DNA of 64,000 nt from Desulfobacula sp. (GTDB lineage: Bacteria > Desulfobacterota > Desulfobacteria > Desulfobacterales > Desulfobacteraceae). The stretch lies in assembly GCA_018645325.1 (NCBI GenBank), contig JABGOU010000007.1:62001-126000 (forward strand). The letters run 5' to 3'. The notes beneath the pieces were generated by a model. The model was not told the DNA's origin, did not search any database, and was given only the letters and a program-made list of their open reading frames with translations. The translations under genes were made by a program, and so were the position numbers. Below are positions 17,510 through 26,113 of the stretch, piece after piece (position 1 is the first letter of the stretch; every line of letters starts with the position of its first letter).

Positions 17510-19164
17510 ATGAAACCATGGTTTTATAATTATAGAATTATTCTTTATTTTTTGTCACTGGCTATAATTTTTACAGGGTGTTCCTCACATGACAAAAAGG
17601 TTGATAAATTTGACAAATGGGAAACACTTGCTGAAAGTTCCCAGCCGGTAACCCCTGTGCACAAAAAGGATAATACAGACTCTGAATCAACTCCGGAAGA
17701 CAAGTCTCTAACAAAAAATACAACATTCAGCCCAGAGACACAAAGACAAAATTTGTATGAAAACAAATACAATTGCCTGAAATACCTGTCACCATGCGAA
17801 TGCATTCTGTTTCTGTCCATGTTGTATTAAGAACTCTGGCAAGGATTGCCAATATTAACATCATGCTGAATGAAAGTATCTCCGGCATGACCAATGTAGA
17901 TATAAAAAATGTGCCATGGGATCAGGTCTTTCTAAGCCTTATTGATTCTTACGGGCTTGCTTATGATTTTTCAGGTAAGATTTTAAGGGTAGTTACAGTT
18001 GATGATCTAAACGCAAAAAAAACACTATTGGAAGCAAAACAGGAATTTGAACAGAGCAAAAAAAACCATGCTGTTGTCATGTCTCAAATCAAGAAAAAGC
18101 AGGAAATGCTTGAACCTCTTCTAACTAAAATTGTCAAAATACATTATGCTGATCTTAAAGTTCTGCAGTTGAATCTTAAAAAATATCTCAAAGGTGATGA
18201 GGAAAAAATTGAAGAAGAAAATTCAACGGATGAAAAAAAAGTATTTTATGGGTCTATAATGGCTGATGAATTTTCAAATTCCTTGATTATCCAAGCTACT
18301 AAAACTGATCTCAACAAAATTATGCCCATCATCAAAGAACTTGACAAAGCAATAAAACAAGTCCGAATCGAAGCTCATATTGTTGAAGCCAACTCCGATA
18401 TTGCAAAAGAACTTGGGATACAATGGGGAGGAGTTGGCCTGAATGAAAACGGTGATAATAATAGATATTCTATAGGCGGAGATATGGTCAGTGCATCCGG
18501 CAGCCCAATGGTCGACGTTGATGGTAATGTTGTTGCCTATGATCCAAATGCCGGAGCTATTGTCAGTCTGCCCATTGATTCGATTGCATCCGGTCAGGGA
18601 CTGGCTTTGGGTCTTTTGGCGGAAAACATTGGTAAATTCCGACTTTATGCCCAACTTTCCGCCCTTGAGCAAGAAGGTGAAATCAACATTCTTTCAAAGC
18701 CGTCAATAACAACAATGGATAATCGAAAGGCTACTATTAAAAGCGGTAAAGAAGTTCCTTTTCAAACCATTTCTGATGGTGAAACAACTGTTGAATTCAA
18801 AGAAGCAGTTATAAAACTTGCGGTTGTCCCTCACATTATAAGTGATAATATCATAAAACTTGAAATCGAAACCCATAAGGATGAACTTGATTGGGCCAAC
18901 ACAGTAAACGGCAATCCAACGATCATAACAAAAAATGCACAAACCAATGTGACCCTCTTCAACGGGCAGACAACAGTCATTGGAGGCTTGAACAAAGAAA
19001 AGCATACAAATGGTGAGGCTGGAATTCCCGGCCTTAAAAATATTCCTGGATTAGGCTGGCTTTTTAAAAGCACAAACGATAATAAAGAAATGGAAGAGCT
19101 TTTAATTTTTATCACACCCTATATCTTAAAGGAACAAAACGATATTAACACTTCTGTGAATTAG
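17510..19164 (+). pseudogene. mshL: MshL/PilQ-type secretin, with apparent -1 frameshift near 17761-17830
   Basis: The first 80 or so codons from ATG 17510 encode a lipoprotein signal (IIFTGCSS lipobox) and a Ser/Thr/Lys-rich linker. The secretin body continues in the other frame: LPEIPVTMRMHSVSVHVVLRTLA is the normal secretin N-domain start, followed by the N1 domain and a full secretin domain ending IPGLGWLFKS and MEELLIFITPYIL. The first frame stops at 17828. The second is closed by TGA at 17758-17760, so one base is missing between 17761 and 17830, probably at about 17761-17773. Without the shift the outer-membrane pore would lack its export signal. Either a real mutation or a sequencing error; I see no slippery site in that interval. 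Confidence 0.8.
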
Positions 19165-19168
19165 AACT

Positions 19169-20872
19169 ATGGACTATTATAAAATATTAAATTTTGAGAT
19201 GGAGCCTTTTTCAAATTCACCAGATCCAGGGCTTTTTTATAATTCAGCCCAACACCTGGAAGCACTTCAGAAACTTGAAATTTCAATTCGTTTAAAGCGT
19301 GGACTTAATATAATAACCGGAGACATAGGGACCGGGAAAACAACCATAAGCCGTCAATTGATTCAAAAAATTTCCAAAGATGATTCAATTAAATTTTATC
19401 TTGTGCTTGATCCAGGGTTTAATAGTACTATCTCTTTTTTAAAATACCTGCTGCATTTATTTGAACCTGAAAAAGAATATGATTCAAATGATGAAAATAT
19501 CCTTAAAGAAATTATCAAGGAACATCTTTTTACCTATGGCGTTGATAAGAATATCAATATAGTCATTATTATTGATGAAGGTCAAAAACTTTCTTTGCCT
19601 TGTATTGAGATTTTAAGAGAACTTTTAAATTTTGAAACCAACGATCAAAAACTGCTGCAAATTATAATTTTTGCACAAAAAGAATTTAACCAATCTCTAG
19701 AACAAATTGTAAATTTTCAGGATAGAATTAATTTTTATTATCAATTAAATCCTTTAAATTTCAGGGAATCAAAAAATCTGATTAATTTCAGGTTAGAAAA
19801 ATGTTTTATAAAAGGTAAAACCAGCACTTTGTTTACTCCTCTTGGCTATTTTCTGATCTATATTGCAACCAAGGGTTTTCCACGAAAGATTGTAACGCTG
19901 TGTCACCAGATAATGTTGTCGCTGATTATTAAAAATAAAACAAAAGCAGATTTTTTATTTGTAAGATCATGCATAAAAAAAGTATTCCCTAAAAAAAGCA
20001 TTGTAAGACCAGGATTCTTATTTATTTTTCTGCTCATTCTAATCATTGGATCCTTATTTGCTGTAAATGATAATATAATAATACCGGGTTTTGATACATT
20101 TTCATCTTTTTCTCAAAAACCAATGGATGAAAAAAAATCCAATTCCTTAAAGAAAACTGAAAAATTTTCCGATAAAATAGAGAAGAAAAAAATTGCCACA
20201 CATGAATCAAAGGCCAAAATAAAACCAAATAACAAACCGGCAATAACACCTGAGATAAACTCGGAAATTAAACCAAGTAACAATACAACAATACAACCTG
20301 ACATAAAACCGATTAACCAGCCTGATATAAAATCAACCATCGATCCGGAAATCAAGCCAGGTATAAAAAAACCAGAAAAGACATCCAAGGGGAAAGAACA
20401 AGCCGCTTTAAAACAACCATCTGCCTATGGCAGGATTAAAGTCCCGGAAAACGCTACACTGGCCCGGATGATGAGAATTATTTATGGTTCATTCAGATAT
20501 TCATATTTAAACAAACTAATAAAATACAATTCAAACCTCAATGATCCCAACACAGTTAAAGCTGGCATGAATTTATATTTTCCTGTGATAGAAAATTCTG
20601 ATTATCCGGATGACAAAAAGGTTTTCATAGTACTTTTTGAAACTGATAATTTTGAAAAATCCTTTATTACAGCACATAATTACCAGCCCTCTGATTTTAG
20701 TGTTCGAATTCTGCCCGTCTGGAATGAAAATAAAGGCTTTTTATTTCCTGTTGTTATTAACAAGCCATTTGGTTCCTTAACAGCTGCAAAAAAATATAAA
20801 AAAAACCAGCCTGAAATTATATTTGCTGAATGCAAATCTGTATTACAAATGAAAAATAAAGGGAAAAAGTAA
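19169..20872 (+). CDS. mshM: ExeA/MshM-like AAA ATPase with periplasmic LysM-like and SPOR-like regions
   Basis: Encodes 567 residues. Cytoplasmic AAA domain (about 1-270; Walker A GDIGTGKTT, Walker B NIVIIIDEGQ), one membrane helix (about 275-297), then a periplasmic Lys/Pro/Ile-rich linker of repeated IKP/PDIKP units (about 335-410). Next is a LysM-like domain (about 420-475; NATLARMMRIIYG to NLYFPVI) and a C-terminal SPOR-like segment. ExeA-type ATPases help insert or position secretins through the peptidoglycan, which fits the wall-binding tail and the position directly after the secretin. The LysM and SPOR assignments are by eye. Confidence 0.78.
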   Translation: MDYYKILNFEMEPFSNSPDPGLFYNSAQHLEALQKLEISIRLKRGLNIITGDIGTGKTTISRQLIQKISKDDSIKFYLVLDPGFNSTISFLKYLLHLFEPEKEYDSNDENILKEIIKEHLFTYGVDKNINIVIIIDEGQKLSLPCIEILRELLNFETNDQKLLQIIIFAQKEFNQSLEQIVNFQDRINFYYQLNPLNFRESKNLINFRLEKCFIKGKTSTLFTPLGYFLIYIATKGFPRKIVTLCHQIMLSLIIKNKTKADFLFVRSCIKKVFPKKSIVRPGFLFIFLLILIIGSLFAVNDNIIIPGFDTFSSFSQKPMDEKKSNSLKKTEKFSDKIEKKKIATHESKAKIKPNNKPAITPEINSEIKPSNNTTIQPDIKPINQPDIKSTIDPEIKPGIKKPEKTSKGKEQAALKQPSAYGRIKVPENATLARMMRIIYGSFRYSYLNKLIKYNSNLNDPNTVKAGMNLYFPVIENSDYPDDKKVFIVLFETDNFEKSFITAHNYQPSDFSVRILPVWNENKGFLFPVVINKPFGSLTAAKKYKKNQPEIIFAECKSVLQMKNKGKK

Positions 20873-20884
20873 AAGGGGTAAATT

Positions 20885-22594
20885 TTGGCGAAACGAAAAC
20901 GACTTGGCGAAATGCTTATTGATGCTGAGTTAATCAACAAGACCCAGCTTGAAAAGGCCCTTTCAGATGCAAGAAGGAGTGGCTTTAAGTTAGGGCAATA
21001 TTTAATCAAGATGGGAATTGTTACTGAAAAGTCCATTGTTAATGCGATTTCCGAACAAGTTAAAATTAAAAAATTCAATCCAACTGACTATACCATAAAT
21101 ACAGAGCTTTCAAAAATTCTGGACATTGAGACTGTAAACCGTTTTCAGGCCATTCCCCTGGAAATAAAAGGCGACATTCTGACAGTTGCAATGGTTGACC
21201 CTCTTGATATCCTGGCTGTTGATCATATTGAAATACTGACAGATAAGGAAGTGATCACCGTCATATGTACTGAACAACATTTTAATGATCTTTTGTCAAC
21301 CATATTTGGCGCCTATGCTGGAAAAGATGGCGTGATGCAGCAAATCCAAGATATTGAAGAAATGGATGTTGTGGAAGAAAGCGATTCATATCAGGATCAA
21401 ATAGTTGAATCAACACTTCAAAATATGGCGGAAGAAGCACCGGTTATAAGGCTTGTAAATTCTATTTTGGCTCAGGCAGTACGTGAGGGAGCTACAGATT
21501 TACACATCAGCCCTGAAAAAGATTATATTGAAATACGATTGCGAGTGGATGGAAAGCTTCATCATATTCCGGCTCCGCCTAAAAGAATGTTTTTACCTCT
21601 TGTCTCAAGAATTAAAATTTTATCTAATATTGATATCTCTGTTTCCAGGATACCCCAAGACGGCAGAGTTACAATTATAATGAACCATAAGGAAGTTAAT
21701 ATAAGGGTTTCCACTATTCCTACTGTTTACGGCGAAAATCTTGTATTAAGACTTCTGGACACAAGTTCCGGTATAAGTACTTTAGAAAAACTCGGATTAT
21801 CTGGAAAAGACATTAATGCTATAAAAAGAAATCTAGCTTTACCCTATGGCATGATTTTATGTACAGGTCCCACTGGAAGCGGTAAGAGTACCACTCTTTT
21901 TGCCATGTTAAATGAAATTAACCGACCGCATTCAAATATTATTACTCTTGAAGATCCTGTTGAATACAGGATGGAACACATACGTCAGGTACAATTGAAT
22001 CATAAGGCCGGCATGACCTTTGCCAGCGGACTCAGGTCCATTTTAAGGCAGGACCCGGATGCAGTCATGATTGGCGAAATAAGGGATTCTGAAACTTCAA
22101 AAGTAGCCATCCAGGCTGCCTTGACCGGCCATATGGTTTTCAGTACAGTGCATACTAATGATGCCACAGGAGCTTTAACAAGATTATTGGACATGGGGGT
22201 TGAACGTTTTCTGGTTTCTTCTGTTCTTCTTGTGTCCATTGCCCAGCGCCTTGTAAGAAGAGTTTGTCCTTATTGTAAAAAATTATACAAACCCAGTGAT
22301 AAAGAAATAAAATTCTGGGGACTTGAAAACAGGGATCCGGTCAATTTTGCCAGAGCGAAAGGCTGTAGCCAATGCAACAATACAGGCTATAAGGGCCGAA
22401 TTGGACTTTATGAAATTCTTTATTTGGATGATGATATCAAAGCAATGATTCTTGATGGAAAATCAGCTCAGGATCTTTTTAATTTTGTTACCTCGTCAGG
22501 ACGAATGACAACCCTTAAAATGGATGCCGCTGAAAAGATCTTTAATGGTGATACCACCGGCAAAGAGGCAGTTTCAGCGATTATGACACACTAA
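20885..22594 (+). CDS. mshE: MshE/PilB-type pilus extension ATPase
   Basis: Encodes 569 residues from TTG 20885 (AGGGGT upstream). N-terminal MshEN-like region (about 1-140; KRLGEMLIDAELINKTQLEKAL, close to the c-di-GMP-binding consensus but with Glu for the usual Gly), then the hexameric ATPase: Walker A TGPTGSGKST, Asp box, Walker B MIGEIRD, HTND and a tetracysteine zinc site (CPYCKK, CSQCNN). It powers pilin polymerisation at the inner membrane. It belongs to the operon and is distinct from the cNMP-domain ATPase at 9651-11852. Confidence 0.92.
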   Translation: MAKRKRLGEMLIDAELINKTQLEKALSDARRSGFKLGQYLIKMGIVTEKSIVNAISEQVKIKKFNPTDYTINTELSKILDIETVNRFQAIPLEIKGDILTVAMVDPLDILAVDHIEILTDKEVITVICTEQHFNDLLSTIFGAYAGKDGVMQQIQDIEEMDVVEESDSYQDQIVESTLQNMAEEAPVIRLVNSILAQAVREGATDLHISPEKDYIEIRLRVDGKLHHIPAPPKRMFLPLVSRIKILSNIDISVSRIPQDGRVTIIMNHKEVNIRVSTIPTVYGENLVLRLLDTSSGISTLEKLGLSGKDINAIKRNLALPYGMILCTGPTGSGKSTTLFAMLNEINRPHSNIITLEDPVEYRMEHIRQVQLNHKAGMTFASGLRSILRQDPDAVMIGEIRDSETSKVAIQAALTGHMVFSTVHTNDATGALTRLLDMGVERFLVSSVLLVSIAQRLVRRVCPYCKKLYKPSDKEIKFWGLENRDPVNFARAKGCSQCNNTGYKGRIGLYEILYLDDDIKAMILDGKSAQDLFNFVTSSGRMTTLKMDAAEKIFNGDTTGKEAVSAIMTH

Positions 22595-22596
22595 TT

Positions 22597-23817
22597 ATGG
22601 CAATTTTCAAGTATAAAGCCCTGGATGACCATGGCCATGAAATTTCAGGTGAAATAGAAGCAGACTCAAAAACACATGCCTTGGAACTTATATCGTTAAA
22701 AGGTCATATTCCTGAATCTGTTAAAAAAAAATCAGGCACTTTGAGCAACAAAAAAAGTTCTAAAAAAATTGAAGATTTTCTTACATCAATAAAACCCAAA
22801 GATCTTGTACTTTATAGCATGCAGTTGAAAACTCTTATCCAGGCAGGTGTTTCAATTATTCAAACTTTTGGGATTATGGAAAAACAGACTGAAAATCAAA
22901 AACTTCGGAGTGTTACTATTGAAATGGGTGAAGACATACGCCAGGGCACTTCTCTTTATGAAGCTTTTTCCAAGCATGGAACAATTTTCAACCATCTATA
23001 TGTCAGCATGATCAAGGCAGGGGAATTATCCGGAACACTCCCCAATGTACTGGAAAGGCTTATTTATATCCTTGAACACGAAGAAAAAGTACGATCTGAT
23101 ATTAAATCTGCAGTCCGCTATCCTATCATAGTTGTGGTTTTTTTAGTTATTGCTTTTTTTATACTTCTTACCTTTGTAATTCCAAAATTTGCTGCTATAT
23201 TTGCAAATGCTGGCATTGAACTTCCCCTTCCAACACGAATCTGCGTTGGAATGTATACTGTGCTTTCAACTTACTGGATTCACATGCTTTTAATTACTAT
23301 AGGTAGTATTGTTTTTCTTTTCCAGTATCTAAAAACTGAACATGGACTTTTGATGAGAGATCTTTTCTTGCTAAAAATGCCACTTATAGGAACACTTTTC
23401 GTTAAATCTGCAATGTCCAGATTTGGCAGTATTTTTTCAATTCTTCAGGCCAGTGGTATTTCTGTGCTTGACTCATTTAAAATCCTTTCAGAAACCATTA
23501 ACAATAATGCGATTACAAAAGAATTTGAAAAAATCCAGGAACTTCTGGTTGAAGGAAGAGGAATTTCCATGCCCCTTCGACAGGCAAAATATTTTACACC
23601 CATGGTTGTGAATATGGTCGCTATTGGCGAGGAATCAGGCAATCTTGATCTAATGTTACAGGAAATAGCCAAACATTACGACATAGAGGTTGAATATGCT
23701 ACAAAAAATCTTTCAGACTCTTTGGGCCCAATTCTTGTAGTCGGGCTTGCCGCAGTCGTTGGATTTTTTGCAACCGCAATTTTTCTTCCGATGTGGGATT
23801 TAACAAAAATGGTCTGA
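22597..23817 (+). CDS. mshG: PilC/MshG-type inner-membrane platform protein
   Basis: Encodes 406 residues with two GspF domains (about 65-190 and 265-395), each ending in a hydrophobic pair of helices; LVLYSMQLKTLIQAGVSI and MIKAGELSGTLP, repeated as VAIGEESGNLD, are family signatures. The protein is the rotor or platform on which the extension ATPase acts. It starts three bases after mshE and its 3' end overlaps the sigma-54 activator reading by 25 bases. Confidence 0.93.
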   Translation: MAIFKYKALDDHGHEISGEIEADSKTHALELISLKGHIPESVKKKSGTLSNKKSSKKIEDFLTSIKPKDLVLYSMQLKTLIQAGVSIIQTFGIMEKQTENQKLRSVTIEMGEDIRQGTSLYEAFSKHGTIFNHLYVSMIKAGELSGTLPNVLERLIYILEHEEKVRSDIKSAVRYPIIVVVFLVIAFFILLTFVIPKFAAIFANAGIELPLPTRICVGMYTVLSTYWIHMLLITIGSIVFLFQYLKTEHGLLMRDLFLLKMPLIGTLFVKSAMSRFGSIFSILQASGISVLDSFKILSETINNNAITKEFEKIQELLVEGRGISMPLRQAKYFTPMVVNMVAIGEESGNLDLMLQEIAKHYDIEVEYATKNLSDSLGPILVVGLAAVVGFFATAIFLPMWDLTKMV

Positions 23818-25253
23818 TTGGGACAACTTTGAAATTTTTTTACAATAATAGCAAAGACAATAAAAAATCTTCCTCATATTCAAGGTATACATTAAGCCTA
23901 TATTTTTTAATTCCAATAATTTTTGCAGGAATATCTATTTTTACTTTTATTATTGGTTTGAATCTAAATAGATCTTCACACGACCTTATCACTAAATTGC
24001 TATTGGGTGGAGGATTGGGCATACTTTCTTTTTTATGCGGATTGCTTCTTTTCTGGTTTATTTTAAACCCAATAAAAAAATTTATAAAAACAACAAAAAA
24101 TCTACCGGCATTTCAGGAAAGAAATACCAAAGACAGGAGAAAAACCAGGGATCAGCCTTATAATGAAATCCAGTACTACAGCACGGTTTTAAGCCATGCC
24201 ACAGACATTCTGGGGAAAATTGAATCTACAAGACTTTTTCCCACCATAATTGGTCATTGCAGAGCCATGCGCCAGTTATTTAACCAGATTCTTAAGGTTG
24301 CTCCATCTGATGCCACAGTCCTTATCATGGGTGAAAGCGGAACTGGAAAAGAGCTTGTTGCTGATGCCGTTTATAGACAAAGCCATCGTTTTGGTATGCC
24401 TTTTGTAAAAATTAATTGTGTAGCCATACCTGAAAGTCTCCTGGAAAGTGAATTGTTCGGACATGAAAAAGGAGCTTTTACAGGTGCAGTTACAAAAAAA
24501 AAGGGGCAATTCGAAATAGCCCATCAAGGTACGATTTTTCTTGATGAAATAGGAGATGTTTCTATTGCTATACAGGCAAAATTACTTCGAGTAATGCAGG
24601 AAAAGGAATTTTATCGGGTGGGCGGTAACAAATCGATAAATATTGATGCACGATTTATTGCTGCAACAAATAAAAATCTTCCGGACATGGTCAAAAAAGG
24701 AACATTCAGAGAGGATCTTTATCATCGTCTTAATGTTTTTCCCATGGTATTGCCTCCGCTTAGGAAGAGGGATGATGTGTCGGATCTGACAGATTATTTT
24801 CTTGAAAATTTACCCCAAAACCATTCTAAAGATCAAAAAACATTTCCAGACTCATCTATACCTGTGACAATCTCCAGTGAAGCCTTGGAATATCTTGAAT
24901 CATATTCATGGCCCGGTAATGTTAGAGAACTTAAAAACACTCTTGAAAGAGCTGCACTTATTTCTGAAACTAATATAATTGAAACCTCCCATCTTCCTCT
25001 TAATATCCTTGAATATGAAACATCCAATACTTCTTCTTCTCAAAATGCAAGCTCCTTGCCGGAGGGAGTATCAATGGATGATCACTTAAGGAGCCTGGAA
25101 AAGAAAATGATCATATCAGCTCTTATGAACTCACAGTATAAGCAGGTAGCAGCAGCAAAACTACTAAACATAAATACCCGCAGTCTCTGGCACAGAATTA
25201 AAAAATACGAAATAAATGTAGCCTCTCTTCAAAAACGACATAATTTGGAGTAA
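23793..25253 (+). CDS. Membrane-anchored sigma-54-dependent transcriptional activator
   Basis: 486 residues from GTG 23793; a later start (for example TTG about 23829 with GGGA upstream) is possible. Two hydrophobic helices (about 30-90) and a HAMP-like linker, then an AAA+ domain (about 145-390; GESGTGKE, GAFTGA sigma-54 contact loop, LDEIGD Walker B) and a Fis-type helix-turn-helix (about 435-480; QVAAAKLLNINTRSLWHRIKKY). There is no receiver domain and no kinase gene next to it, so control must come through the membrane or through partner proteins. The pilin gene that follows has a consensus sigma-54 promoter, the likely target. Confidence 0.9.
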   Translation: MGFNKNGLIGTTLKFFYNNSKDNKKSSSYSRYTLSLYFLIPIIFAGISIFTFIIGLNLNRSSHDLITKLLLGGGLGILSFLCGLLLFWFILNPIKKFIKTTKNLPAFQERNTKDRRKTRDQPYNEIQYYSTVLSHATDILGKIESTRLFPTIIGHCRAMRQLFNQILKVAPSDATVLIMGESGTGKELVADAVYRQSHRFGMPFVKINCVAIPESLLESELFGHEKGAFTGAVTKKKGQFEIAHQGTIFLDEIGDVSIAIQAKLLRVMQEKEFYRVGGNKSINIDARFIAATNKNLPDMVKKGTFREDLYHRLNVFPMVLPPLRKRDDVSDLTDYFLENLPQNHSKDQKTFPDSSIPVTISSEALEYLESYSWPGNVRELKNTLERAALISETNIIETSHLPLNILEYETSNTSSSQNASSLPEGVSMDDHLRSLEKKMIISALMNSQYKQVAAAKLLNINTRSLWHRIKKYEINVASLQKRHNLE

Positions 25254-25607
25254 AAACTCCATTTATTTGTAGATGAAATACCTTATTTCCGATATTTCAT
25301 TAATCATTACAAAGAAATATTCTTTAAACAAGTTTTCTGAATAAACTTCACTCAATAAAAATGCATTATAAATAAAAACCTATAAATATAGATACTTAAA
25401 ATTTTCGAATAGAAATATTATGGATATTTTTGTGATTTAAAATAGAATAAATCATGTAATAGACATTATTTTTTTAAAATTGGCACATAAGTTGCTGTGT
25501 CTCTTAATAATCAATGCCGTCATGGCAAATAGTTATTTATTTAAAGGTTACAACTATTGTTATTTAATGGTTTTTTAATGAACGTTTAATAATTTAAGGA
25601 AAAAGTT
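25254..25607. other. Pilin 1 promoter and leader region
   Basis: AT-rich 354-base intergenic region with no gene. It holds the sigma-54 promoter (25481-25496), about 200 bases upstream of it that are conserved with the second pilin (probable activator sites), and a leader of about 95 bases. Confidence 0.7.
25481..25496 (+). promoter_or_regulatory. Sigma-54 promoter of pilin 1
   Basis: TGGCACATAAGTTGCT matches the -24/-12 consensus (TGGCAC, five bases, TTGCA/T) with correct spacing. It lies 112 bases before the pilin start and just downstream of a sigma-54 activator gene, and is conserved at the second pilin gene. Confidence 0.9.
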
Positions 25608-26033
25608 ATGAGAAGAAATGAAAACCTCTTAAAAAATGAAAAAGGTTTCACACTTATTGAAATCATTGCAGTACTTGTGATTCTTGGAATTCTTTCAGCC
25701 GTTGCAGTACCAAAGTATATGGATCTGCAGAATGAGGCCAGAATAAAAGCCGGCCAGGCTGCCATAGCTGAAGTAAAATCAAGGCTCTCAACCGGATATG
25801 GAATATATCTGCTTAAAAATTCTGGTACTGAACCCACGACTATTGCCCACATTTGTGGGACAAACGGTATAAATGATGCCACTATTATGCCGATAAATGG
25901 TGTAGGAAATGTTCCCATGGGCAGTGATTACAATGTTGCCACCAGCGGTACAGGAAATACTTCAACGATTACGGTTACAAAAGTTCAAGGTACTAATACA
26001 ACAGTTCCAGCAGCCACATGGACGATTCCTTAA
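25608..26033 (+). CDS. Type IV prepilin (MshA-like major-pilin candidate 1)
   Basis: Encodes 141 residues. A 13-residue leader ending in Lys-Gly precedes the class III signal: cleavage after Gly in EKG|FTLIEIIAVLVILGILS, with Glu5 of the mature protein present. A long N-terminal helix follows (to about 55), then a short beta-rich globular head with many Thr, Gly and Asn. The head has a single cysteine (HICGTN), so the usual disulfide is absent. It shares length and head layout with the pilin at 31339-31764. AAGGAAAAAG precedes the ATG. Confidence 0.93.
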   Translation: MRRNENLLKNEKGFTLIEIIAVLVILGILSAVAVPKYMDLQNEARIKAGQAAIAEVKSRLSTGYGIYLLKNSGTEPTTIAHICGTNGINDATIMPINGVGNVPMGSDYNVATSGTGNTSTITVTKVQGTNTTVPAATWTIP

Positions 26034-26071
26034 TACCACGTCCTAATTTTTAACTCAGGACTCAATACTTT

Positions 26072-26108
26072 ATTTTAAGCCGGTAACTTTCTGTTGCCGG
26101 CTTAAAGG
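26072..26108. terminator. Hairpin between convergent pilin 1 and GT-C-like gene
   Basis: TTTAAGCCGG and CCGGCTTAAA form a strong stem with a short loop between two convergent genes. Neither side has a long T-run, so it is a probable but not certain bidirectional terminator. Confidence 0.5.
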
Positions 26109-26113
26109 ATTAT

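Larger units (their letters stand above)
25195..26033 (+). repeat. Duplicated block, copy 1 (activator 3' end, promoter, leader, pilin)
   Basis: From the last 20 codons of the sigma-54 activator through the promoter region to the pilin gene, this block is similar along its whole length to 30922-31764. Conservation is highest around the sigma-54 promoter and in the leader before the start codon. Confidence 0.8.

Noticed and set aside
17700..17760. Programmed -1 frameshift at the A-run (A AAA AAT) in the secretin gene
   Set aside because: After a -1 shift there the reading meets TGA at 17758-17760, so it cannot join the secretin body. The shift must lie after that point, where no slippery heptamer is seen.
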